A stretch of DNA of 64,000 nt from contig JAPFFF010000020.1 in the NCBI GenBank assembly GCA_039105265.1, positions 1,567,001-1,631,000 on the forward strand. The letters are read 5' to 3'. The notes below the pieces were generated by a model. It was given only the letters and a program-made list of their open reading frames with translations, made no database searches and had not been told where the DNA came from. Position 1 is the stretch's first letter; the number at the start of each line of letters is the position of its first letter. Both the position numbers and the translations under genes were made by a program. Shown here in pieces: positions 20,673-29,487 of the stretch. The DNA comes from Tritrichomonas musculus. Lineage: Eukaryota > Parabasalia > Tritrichomonadida > Tritrichomonadidae.

Positions 20673-23600
20673 ATGTCATACTCCCTTACATATCAAATCA
20701 AAGGAATTAATGGGAAATTTGTCATCCCGATCCGACAAGAAGACGATATTAAATACATTTGTGCCAAAATCCAGAAAGATTTTGGTATAATTCCGAAATT
20801 ATCTGCACGAATTTATGGATCAGAACTTCAAGGCTCCAATATTGTTTCCCAATGTGTTCAATCTCAAGATGTTATTACATTTATTACCAAAGAAACTGAC
20901 AAAGGCCATCCAAATCTTACTTTTTATCGCCAACCAATTATAACACCTCGCTATCAAAGTTATAGTACATTTATTGTATTCACAACAGTTAATTTCCAAA
21001 GTATGACTGTGGGTAACAAGATCAAAGTCGATGTTGAACATGATAATATCTCCAAAATTGAAAAAACAATTAAAGACATGCTTAAATCCAAATACTCCAA
21101 ATTAATTAACGCCAATAAACTTAAATCAATAAAGCTTCTTCTCTATTTACCTGGTGGTATCCCTTTTTTAGATGGGACGATCAGCAATTTCATAGAATCA
21201 TTTCCAGATTTCATGCCACATCTTTATGCCATTATTTTATACGACAAAACAATTACAGATAAAGTATTAGAAAAAAGTTTTGATACCGTTTGTAATATCA
21301 GCACTCCCGAAATGCAATCACTCATATCTCCCGACCATCAAAGTGACACTTACAGCCTCTGTGAAATTGCCTCTGTTTTAGGATACATTCAACAAAAAGG
21401 TCAAAGTGTTGAGCGAATGATTTATTCAATTGCAAAATTCTGCCATTTTGCACCAATGATTTGTGGCCTTTACAGTCTTGCCAATTTGAGCAGAGTTACA
21501 GGAAGAACAATTATCCAAATAACAGCACCATTGATCCAACTTTTTACCCAAATGGACAAAACTTTGGAAAACCAAACAAACCTGTTTTCTTCGACTGTCA
21601 AATTTTTGACTTATTTCATGAACATTAAAATAAGCGACAGAATTCCATGTACAGAGTTCATCCGTCCATTTTACAACATTGGCTATGAAAAGTACTTCCA
21701 TGATTACTTTCCAGAGAGCAAATTCCCGAAACTTGAAAATTTCATCGCATTTGATCCTGATTTCCGTGACCAAGACTGGATTGGCTTTGAAATACCAAAT
21801 TTGAAAGAAAGTGACTTTGAAAATGCCATGAATCACACAAAAACATTGGATATCATTCCTCCAATGTCGCTGCGTGAAATGCATAGATATTCACTTTTTC
21901 AGGGCCAAAATGGTCCTTGGCTTTTTCTTGCTGCCTCTGTTTCTAAAGAAGAAACTGAAAGGGACAAGATTGATTACATCAATCCAGAGAAAGGATACGT
22001 TGAGCATGACACCTATGAAAACATTGCAGTCAAATCAATTGGCATTGATTACAAGAACAAGAGCATTTCGAATCAATTTGATGAAAAAGTTATTAATTCA
22101 ATTGACCCTGTAAAAGTTACCCAACTTGTGTTCATTGTTATTGATAAGTCTGGCTCAATGTGCTGCGGTTTCGGAGCAGGTAACGGCTCTTGGAATGCCC
22201 CTATTGAAAAGAACAGATTCACAGCATCACAGAAATTCTTCGTAAAGTTCACTGAAGCGTGTTACAGGTTCCACACAACTTCGTTGTATGGATCGATTAT
22301 GTTCAACCATTCAACGGAAGTGCGAAACCAGCTAAATCCGCTTGTTTCCAACTTTAGAGAGAGAATGATAATACCTGGCGAACGTCCGAGTGGTGGAACA
22401 AAAATGTTTTCGGCCATGAAAATGGGCGCTGATTTGCTATTGAGGGCAAACAGTGATAACAAATACCCAAATGCTGTATTGAGGCTGATTGTCATTTCTG
22501 ATGGTGAAGATGGGGATTCGAAGAATATGCAAGAAACTGTTTCCAACTTCATTCTTCAAAATCACATCCGAGTTGATGCGATCATTGTTTCAGATGAAGT
22601 TGCAAGAGAGCTCGTTGCAATTTCGCGATTTACAGGTGGAATTGCAATCTGTCCGCAGACAATTGAAGAAGGTCTTGAACTCTTCAATAAAGAAGAATTC
22701 TTTAATGTTCATCTTCGTCAATTTGGTCAAATGCGTGCTCCGAATGTGACTTCACAAGAGCTCTCAGAATTGCCTCGATTGACTGTCAATCAACTTGACA
22801 AAGAGATTCACATCAAGCCAAACGAATATGCAGACCGGGAAAAGTTCGTTGTAAGTCCAATTCACGCCATTGTTGACTACGATAAAGAAGTCAACAAACA
22901 CCTCGAAACAGGAGGAAGTCTTCACGAAGTTCATCAAAACCAGAAGCGAATAATAAACGAACTTCGAAAGATCAACTCGAATCCAGACGAAGACATTCGT
23001 GTCTTCCCACTGAAAGATCGAGTTGATGTCTGGCGTGTTTTGATCAAAGGAATCGAAGGATCAGCCTACGAAGGACGTTGGTTTTACATGATCATTGAAT
23101 TCCTCGCCGAATATCCAACTCACTATCCTTTGTTCCGTTTCATTCATCCTCCATTCCATCCAAACATCACCGACCAAGGCAGAGTTTGCATGGATTCTCT
23201 TGATCAACGTTACAGAAGTGACATGTCAATTCTCGAATTGTTGGGCGACATTAAACTTCTCCTTCTTGAGCCCAATTTTGACAGCTGTGTCGACCTGAAG
23301 CGTGAACAACATCGCGAAGAAATGGTTGAATATCAGCGCAGAAGAGCATTGGCAAAGAGTAAAGATCAAGAACCACCATTGCCTTCAATTGTCAAGGAAT
23401 GGAACGATAGAAACAGTAAAGGAAGTCCCGATGAATGGGAGAATGATTGGAAGATTGAAAAAGACGATGACACTCTTAAAAATCTTCAAAAAGTGTCAAT
23501 TGTCCCTGAACAGTTCTTGTGTCCAATCAGTAGAAAGATAATGCGCGAGCCTGTAAAAGCTACTTCTGGTGTTTATTATGAAAAAGTGGAACTCGAAAAA

Positions 23601-23918
23601 TATTTGAAATCAACACAAAATCCAACTTGTCGCGCAAAAGTCGACGAAAATGGAAAACCAATTCCTCTGCCTCCTGAGAAAAACATGGGACTGAAAGTCG
23701 ATAACCAGATGAAAACAAGGATCACACAATGGATCAAGGCCAACAATTACAGAGAAGATGAAGAAGAAGGCAATGAAGAAGAAAATATTGTCTATTTCAA
23801 TAACACGGGTCAAAAGATTCCAGGTGCCAAATATGCAATATTATTTAATGAAGGTGCAAAGCCTGTTCAATTAGCAAGTCATTCAAAATCTCGTCCTCGT
23901 CCTCCTCTCTCTGAGTAA
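20673..23918 (+). CDS. Ubl - vWA - ubiquitin-conjugating (E2) - U-box (E3) fusion protein
   Basis: 1081 residues from the first ATG; a TTG lies 12 bases upstream. Domains in order: a ubiquitin-like fold (about 1-75); a long helical/unknown region (about 95-430); a vWA domain (about 485-690) with MIDAS residues D491-x-S-G-S, T576 in GGT and D610 in SDGED; an E2/UBC fold (about 770-900) with H829-P830-N831 and Cys839 in GRVCMD, the catalytic cysteine position; then a U-box (about 944-1015: VPEQFLCPISRKIMREPV ... CRAKV). The C-terminus is acidic then P/R-rich. It carries both the ubiquitin carrier and the ligase module in one chain, so self-contained ubiquitination of vWA-bound partners is a plausible inference. 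All key E2 residues I can check are intact. It is convergent with the MATE gene downstream. Confidence 0.9.
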   Translation: MSYSLTYQIKGINGKFVIPIRQEDDIKYICAKIQKDFGIIPKLSARIYGSELQGSNIVSQCVQSQDVITFITKETDKGHPNLTFYRQPIITPRYQSYSTFIVFTTVNFQSMTVGNKIKVDVEHDNISKIEKTIKDMLKSKYSKLINANKLKSIKLLLYLPGGIPFLDGTISNFIESFPDFMPHLYAIILYDKTITDKVLEKSFDTVCNISTPEMQSLISPDHQSDTYSLCEIASVLGYIQQKGQSVERMIYSIAKFCHFAPMICGLYSLANLSRVTGRTIIQITAPLIQLFTQMDKTLENQTNLFSSTVKFLTYFMNIKISDRIPCTEFIRPFYNIGYEKYFHDYFPESKFPKLENFIAFDPDFRDQDWIGFEIPNLKESDFENAMNHTKTLDIIPPMSLREMHRYSLFQGQNGPWLFLAASVSKEETERDKIDYINPEKGYVEHDTYENIAVKSIGIDYKNKSISNQFDEKVINSIDPVKVTQLVFIVIDKSGSMCCGFGAGNGSWNAPIEKNRFTASQKFFVKFTEACYRFHTTSLYGSIMFNHSTEVRNQLNPLVSNFRERMIIPGERPSGGTKMFSAMKMGADLLLRANSDNKYPNAVLRLIVISDGEDGDSKNMQETVSNFILQNHIRVDAIIVSDEVARELVAISRFTGGIAICPQTIEEGLELFNKEEFFNVHLRQFGQMRAPNVTSQELSELPRLTVNQLDKEIHIKPNEYADREKFVVSPIHAIVDYDKEVNKHLETGGSLHEVHQNQKRIINELRKINSNPDEDIRVFPLKDRVDVWRVLIKGIEGSAYEGRWFYMIIEFLAEYPTHYPLFRFIHPPFHPNITDQGRVCMDSLDQRYRSDMSILELLGDIKLLLLEPNFDSCVDLKREQHREEMVEYQRRRALAKSKDQEPPLPSIVKEWNDRNSKGSPDEWENDWKIEKDDDTLKNLQKVSIVPEQFLCPISRKIMREPVKATSGVYYEKVELEKYLKSTQNPTCRAKVDENGKPIPLPPEKNMGLKVDNQMKTRITQWIKANNYREDEEEGNEEENIVYFNNTGQKIPGAKYAILFNEGAKPVQLASHSKSRPRPPLSE

Positions 23919-24154
23919 TATAAAATCATTTATCAATGATTTTATATTATTCAAAAAATTGAAATGACAACCAGCTACTTCTTGATCTTAAATAATTCTC
24001 AATTCATTTTTGCTTGCAACTATTAAAAATATTTCATTATTAAAGCATTTTTTAGCTATAATACTATTTATTTTTTTTATGTTATTTTTATTACTATACT
24101 TATATAATTGAAGATACAAATCATTTTTAATTAATGACTTTGAAGATTTCCAAC

Positions 24155-24260
24155 CAGAGATGGTCAATGTTGAAAAAATTAGATAACGAAACGATCGTTT
24201 AAAAGCTCTTCGTTATCAACGTTAAATTGATGTCAACATCAACGTAAAAATCTTTAAAAA
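24155..24260. mobile_element. possible solitary hAT-type terminus
   Basis: CAGAGATGGTCAATG followed by palindromic words (GATAACGAA ... TTCGTTATC, AACGTTAAATTGATG) resembles a hAT terminal inverted repeat with subterminal repeats (family starts CAGxG). I find no matching other end, so it would be a truncated remnant. It lies between two convergent genes. Confidence 0.3.
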
Positions 24261-24297
24261 TACTAATAGTATACAATTTATCTCAAAAATATTATGT

Positions 24298-25842
24298 TTA
24301 TTTATAATCATCATCTATAAGAAGTGGTGTTGAAGAACAATTTTCGCTTTTTATTGATCTAACAGACGAAAGAGATTTATTACTCTTGACTAATTCATCT
24401 TTTGGTTCTTTCCAAAACTTTGCCAACAAATGAATTGCAGACAATGAGCAAATCAGAAAAGAAAAAACATCGCCGAGTGCGTATGTCCACATCAGCCTAG
24501 CTGGATTGTTCTTGTCGGTGAAATACAAAATGGTTGAGAAGATAGGAAAAGGAACAATCTGTGTCACCAAAGCAATAACGGTTGAAAGAAACACTTTTTG
24601 AGTAGCCTGGAAAAAGGAAGGAACAATGAATTCAATAGTCATAAGAAATGTGACATAAAAAACTATCGGTATCATTTCACTGCATCTGTCCAAAAACTGG
24701 GAATCTTTCGACCAAATGGAACAAATCTGCCGTGGAAAGAAAACAATGATCATCGAATATGACAGGTTGATGACAATCAGAATCCAAATTGAATGAAAGA
24801 AAAGATGAAGAATTCGGTTGTATCGATGTGCACCGAAAGCAAACGAGGCAGAAGGCAAGAAACTCATCATAATAGAGTCGTTGGCACCTCCAATGAATTG
24901 AAACAGCTTCTCAATCACGCCCCAAACTTTAATGACAGCATCATACTGGTGAACGCGGGTTGCTGCTGTGAAGAGATATTTTTGAAGTAAAATTTCAGGA
25001 AGAGCAATAGCAAAATATGTCAAAAGTGAAGCAAAACCAACTTTCAATGCTTTCCAAGTTTCTTTTGAGAACTTTTTGAAAAACATATTCAATTTTGGCT
25101 TAACCGTAAATTTGCCTTTAAAAACGAAAATTATCAAGACAAATGAGACCAAAAATTCAGAAATTACGGTTGCCAATGGCGCACCCCAAATGCCAAATTT
25201 GAATACTAATAGAAAAAGTGGGCATAATAATGCCATGTTTAATAATAATGTTGCCGATTGCGAAAGGCCAAATATGGTCGAATGTCCCTCGGACTGCAAA
25301 AGGCCGCAAATAGTCATGAATGACAAGGAGAAGAAGGAGCCACAGGAGACAGGAATCATGTATTGAAAGCACATTTCAGATATATCTTTGCCCGCGCCAA
25401 ACCACTCAACAACTGGTCGAGTAATTGAGAGGATAATTGGCGGCATCATTAATGCAAGAAAAAATGAAATTCGTATAAAATCAACAAAGACTTGAGCACA
25501 TTCTTGATAGTTGCATTGACCAAAAAGATATGAAAGTTGAATATCAATGGATGTCATTAAATAATCTGAAAAGGCTGTAGGTATATAATCAATTATATAT
25601 ATTGCTCCAAAAACTTCGATTCCTTTGTCTCCAATTCCTTTTGAAACCCAAAAAAGATTCACAATTCCATACAAAGCTTGAACTGTTTGCGATATGAAAG
25701 GACCAATAGCTAAAATAATTATTGTTAATAATGGTGATTTGCTCCCTAATCGTTTCTCTTCTCCGTTAATTTCAATAATATCTTCTGAATTTGCTTGTTT
25801 AGATGGGAGTGATAATCTTCGCTTCTTCTTTTCTTCATTCAT
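24298..25842 (-). CDS. MATE-family efflux transporter
   Basis: 514 residues from the ATG at 25840-25842; a TTG at 25881 opens the frame earlier but lies inside an inverted repeat. About twelve hydrophobic helices are seen in two six-helix halves. The sequence LLTIIILAIGPFISQTVQALYGIVNLFWVSKGIGDKG matches the first MATE helix region, and GAPLATVISEFL the sixth. MATE proteins export organic cations or drugs using an ion gradient, usually from plasma or organelle membranes. Length is typical for the family. A 306-bp palindromic element begins about 30 bases upstream of the start, so it likely overlaps the promoter. Confidence 0.88.
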   Translation of the reverse strand: MNEEKKKRRLSLPSKQANSEDIIEINGEEKRLGSKSPLLTIIILAIGPFISQTVQALYGIVNLFWVSKGIGDKGIEVFGAIYIIDYIPTAFSDYLMTSIDIQLSYLFGQCNYQECAQVFVDFIRISFFLALMMPPIILSITRPVVEWFGAGKDISEMCFQYMIPVSCGSFFSLSFMTICGLLQSEGHSTIFGLSQSATLLLNMALLCPLFLLVFKFGIWGAPLATVISEFLVSFVLIIFVFKGKFTVKPKLNMFFKKFSKETWKALKVGFASLLTYFAIALPEILLQKYLFTAATRVHQYDAVIKVWGVIEKLFQFIGGANDSIMMSFLPSASFAFGAHRYNRILHLFFHSIWILIVINLSYSMIIVFFPRQICSIWSKDSQFLDRCSEMIPIVFYVTFLMTIEFIVPSFFQATQKVFLSTVIALVTQIVPFPIFSTILYFTDKNNPARLMWTYALGDVFSFLICSLSAIHLLAKFWKEPKDELVKSNKSLSSVRSIKSENCSSTPLLIDDDYK

Positions 25843-25871
25843 TATCTCCTTTATAAGATTGGAACTTTTTG

Positions 25872-26177
25872 AATGTAGCAAGAGAGATTGTCTCTCAACT
25901 TTTTGAGAGAATTAATAGAAAAAAATAAGAAGAAAATGTTGAATAATATTTAATGAGACCATTCATGTTAAAAAAAATTCATCTTTTTATGTTACAAAAT
26001 TTTTACCGATCCTTCCTTTTGATGTAAGTCTCGGTAAAAATTATGTAAAAATATAAAAAGATGCATCAATTTTTTTATTTACATGAATAATCTCAAAATA
26101 TTATTCACCATTTTTCTCCTATTTTTCTTTCAATTTATTCTCTCAAAAAGTTTATACACAATCTCTCTTGCTACATT
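25872..26177. mobile_element. long imperfect palindrome (foldback/MITE-like element)
   Basis: Arms of about 140 bases face each other. The outer ends AATGTAGCAAGAGAGATTGT and its reverse complement match perfectly, then CTTTTTGAGAGAAT, GAATAATATTT, ATTCATGT, CATCTTTTTAT and ATTTTTACCGA recur in order in both arms. The centre is ATCCTTCCTTTTGATGTAAG. Inner arms are shared with the element at 20038-20172. No clear target duplication. It sits between the MATE start and the 3' end of the IPK gene. Confidence 0.65.
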
Positions 26178-26276
26178 TTATTTAAAAATAAAATATTTAT
26201 ATATCTATGAATAGAAAAAATTATTTATTAAAAATACTATATTTTTAACATAATTATATATAAATTAAAATTAATT

Positions 26277-27296
26277 TCATATAAGATTATTTAAAACTGA
26301 GTCAGAGAACAATAAAAGATTATCAATTCCCAGTAGAGCATTATCATCATAAGTTGCATCATGTATATTTCCTCCTTCAGCAGCTAAATCGATATATCCA
26401 TGGCCAAAATCAATAAGTTTCAAATTTATTGGACTATTTTCTTTATCACCATCGTACACAATTAAAACCGAGGCAGAATATAGTCTCATATTAGGTAGCA
26501 TTTGATATGTTTCAACTAATTTATCTCTTAAAAATTTAAGTTGATCTTTGAATTGCTGAACTCTTTGCTTTGTAACCAAAAAACTTTCTAAAGCTTTTTG
26601 TAAATCCATCCAGCTCATCTTTCTCCCATCTTTTCTGTTCCATCTTCTTTGTATATTGTTGTTTTGTCTCATACATATGTCAACACAACGAACACCATGA
26701 GTAAATGTAGTTGTTTCTTTTGCAGTTTTGCATCGTTTTTCTTGTTTTCTTTTTGGAATGTTAATTTCGCACGTTCTTGTTCCAATTTTTAAATCAGCAA
26801 TACATGGAGAAGTCATATTGCTTGTTAGATCTTGTAATAATAACCAATAATTTACCTTAAACATTTTTGAACTCGGATCATCAGCATTATTGTCATTATT
26901 ATAGTAATTACTTTCTTCCTTTTTCATTCCGAAAAATTTTGGTAAGCATTGATAAAGAGGAGTATTTTTAATCTTTTTATAAAAAACCCCTTCACGATCT
27001 GTAGTTAAAGGCTTTAATATTGTTGCATATTTTCCTTTTCTTCCTTTAAGAATTCCACTATGTCCACCTCCTTGATTTTTCAAATATTCCATTGAATATA
27101 TAGTTGAATAATTTCTAATTGGAATGTCAAGGTTATTCATACTGGAAGATGCAGACATTTTGTTATTCAAAGAAAGCGGTGTTTCATCATCATTTTGATT
27201 TTCTTCTGGAATAGATTTGTAAAAATTGAGGCTCTCGTTCTTAATTAGTCTTTTATTCTCTTCCCTAATAAAGCGCGTCGCATTTTTACTCTTCAT
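26277..27296 (-). CDS. inositol polyphosphate kinase (IPK family)
   Basis: 339 residues from an ATG. The IPK signature PxxxDxKxG is present as SPCIADLKIGTRT (about 160-172). The second family motif appears as LYSASVLIVYD and the metal-binding region as LKLIDFGHGYID near the C-terminus. Upstream, GGHSGILKGRKGKYATILKPL fits the nucleotide-binding lobe. IPK enzymes phosphorylate inositol phosphates (IP3K, IPMK, IP6K); the sequence alone does not tell which. The basic middle part (KRKQEKRCKTAKE) is an insertion of uncertain role. It is transcribed in the same direction as the MATE gene. Confidence 0.88.
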   Translation of the reverse strand: MKSKNATRFIREENKRLIKNESLNFYKSIPEENQNDDETPLSLNNKMSASSSMNNLDIPIRNYSTIYSMEYLKNQGGGHSGILKGRKGKYATILKPLTTDREGVFYKKIKNTPLYQCLPKFFGMKKEESNYYNNDNNADDPSSKMFKVNYWLLLQDLTSNMTSPCIADLKIGTRTCEINIPKRKQEKRCKTAKETTTFTHGVRCVDICMRQNNNIQRRWNRKDGRKMSWMDLQKALESFLVTKQRVQQFKDQLKFLRDKLVETYQMLPNMRLYSASVLIVYDGDKENSPINLKLIDFGHGYIDLAAEGGNIHDATYDDNALLGIDNLLLFSDSVLNNLI

Positions 27297-28653
27297 TGAT
27301 ACCTGGTATTTGAAGTATTAAATAAAAATGTTCTATTTGTGATAAAATATTCATTTCCATAATTTTACAGAAAGTTGATTTAGTTTTATCAAAATTTTCT
27401 ATGAAATTAAAATATCCTCAAAAATTTGAATGTTTTGTTCATATTCATTCAATATTTGATAATATAAATAAACTTTTTGAAAGTTGATTTTTTTTATCTC
27501 CATTGAATTCCTAGATTATTTTTTTGTTCTTCTCTTTTTGAGAGAATTTGTAAAGTCAATTTAAAAGTTTTCCATCTGCTTTAAAAATTATCTCCCGTAT
27601 ATATATTTCATTAATTTTTTTATTGATTTTTATATAATTAGAAGTTATTTTTAGATTATATAACATATAACAATCGAAAATTCATATAAAAAATTTATTA
27701 CAACGTAAAGAATATTTCATTCAAATTTTTGAATTAATTGAAATTTCATTTAATTATTTTATAAAATTGAATGCTTTCTTTGAATTTGAAATTATAACCA
27801 AAATAAACCATAAAAATAGGGACAATCATTTTTATTTGAAAATTGGATAATAGGCTATTAAGAAATAAAAAAAAGTAAATGAATTAATGTTTTTAGCAAT
27901 AAACTAGAGTTTTCAAGAGTTTTTAAAAAGGTAATTCAGTATTTATGTAAATTTAGGTTTTAACAGAAATAAATTTTTTGAGGTCTAATAGTTCCATAAC
28001 TTTTTAATTTAAGCAACGTGGATTGTTTGAAAGTAGAGACTTTCATCATACTACAAATCATTTTAATATGTTTTCAGGATTACAAAACCAAATATAGCCA
28101 ATATACATTTTTCATTAAAAAAAGGAATGTGTCTCCAAATAAGAATTGAAACTTATTAAGCTTTTTTAAGTTTAATTATATAAAAAAATTATTTGCATTA
28201 TAACTATTCTTTCCAACAATGCAACATTAGTCTAAAGACAAGTTGAAATTAAAAAATCAACGCCTGCATCAATTTAAAGATTTTTCAAATTATATATTCT
28301 TATGGTCAACCATATCAGAAGAATGAAAATAAAAAGTTATATTTCTCCATCATTCAAGCAGAATGAATTTTAAAATCAAAAAAAAAAAAAAAAAAAACTC
28401 AAACATCAATTTACAAAGGCACAGTTGATTTTCAACTGAATTATCCATGACCAAACAGTTGATATTGGTCTTTTGTTCTTCCGTAATAATTAGCTATTTT
28501 ATTTTTCAACATGCCAAAAAGTTTTGTTCATATATTTCATAAAGTACGCAAAAAAAAAAAAAAATATATAAAAGTAAAATTCAATTTAGTTTTTAATTAA
28601 AACTATAAATTAATAATGTATTTCTGGTTTTAAAAATCGTTTTGAAAGGGAAT
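27297..28653. other. AT-rich intergenic region, 1.36 kb
   Basis: Between the IPK start and the TM-tail relic. It contains A runs at 28380-28399 and near 28550. I find no gene, tRNA or convincing repeat. Confidence 0.55.
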
Positions 28654-28875
28654 TTAAAATAATTCATCTTCATTATCGTTAACATTTCGATAATTTAACT
28701 TCTTCAAAAAGTAAACGACCAAACCAGTAATAATAATTCCGACTGCGAAAACAGCAGTCAAATAAATCATTTCAAACGACTCATTATCGTTGATATTTTC
28801 TTTCTTATCAAACTTAAATGTTTGATCACTTAAATCAATTGAAATGTAGTTATTTTGATTGTCTACTTTCAATGA
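28654..28875 (-). pseudogene. C-terminal transmembrane tail of a membrane protein (fragment)
   Basis: The frame extends from an ATG at 29010, but only its last part looks genuine: LKVDNQNNYISIDLSDQTFKF, an acidic stretch, one membrane helix (MIYLTAVFAVGIIITGLVVYF) and a short tail (KKLNYRNVNDNEDELF). This is the standard end of trichomonad type I surface proteins. The upstream part of the frame overlaps an opposite-strand ubiquitin-like relic and has no signal peptide, so the ectodomain is missing. The family of the lost ectodomain cannot be told. Confidence 0.55.
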
Positions 28876-29245
28876 ATTCTTCAATCTATTTTCAAGCAAG
28901 ACAAAGACTTTAATAATAAAGTCACTGATAAAAAGAAATTCAAAATTACAAATGGAACTATTTTGACAGTTAATTATGAAATAAGCAAAGATAGTTTTGC
29001 AAAATGGCATTCAAAGAAGATTCAACGATAAATGACGCCAAAATTAGAATTGCTAAGGAACAAGGTGACATAGATCCAAACTGTATTTCAATATTGTTTG
29101 CAGGAAAAGTTTTGAGAAAGGATATTCCCATCCAAAGTCTTCATTAGAAACATGGGAGATGTTTTCTCTCGAACAGTCAGAGCTCTTAGAGTATATGGTC
29201 AAGCTGATATCGAGTAATATTATTCTGAATACGAAGATGATTAAA
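28876..29245 (+). pseudogene. ubiquitin-like domain relic
   Basis: On the plus strand SIFKQDKDFNNKVTDKKKF and TNGTILTVNYEISKDSFAK are followed, after a one-base shift at AAAATGG, by MAFKEDSTINDAKIRIAKEQ, GDIDPNCISILFAGKVLRKD and IPIQSLH, then a stop. The last block matches the ubiquitin fold order (TxxDAKxxIAxxQG-I-P--I-LLFAGKxL-D--PIQSL). More coding-like codons (ending YYSEYEDD) follow to about 29242. No complete frame exists. It is a broken copy of a Ubl-family protein, tail-to-tail with the TM-tail fragment. Confidence 0.55.
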
Positions 29246-29487
29246 TATGATTATAATAATCAAAAAGTTTCCTTAAATTAATAAACTTTTTTATTTATTT
29301 TACATTTCCTTTATAACATTTTTCTATCTTATTGACAAAGGGTCTCAAAATATTGATAATGTTATCAGAAAAATTGAAAAGAAAACAAACAATAGATTAA
29401 CATATCATAAAATACACTTTTTGATCATTATAAAAAATAAAGGTATAATATTTAAAAACTATGATACTTTATTAAAATATAATATAA

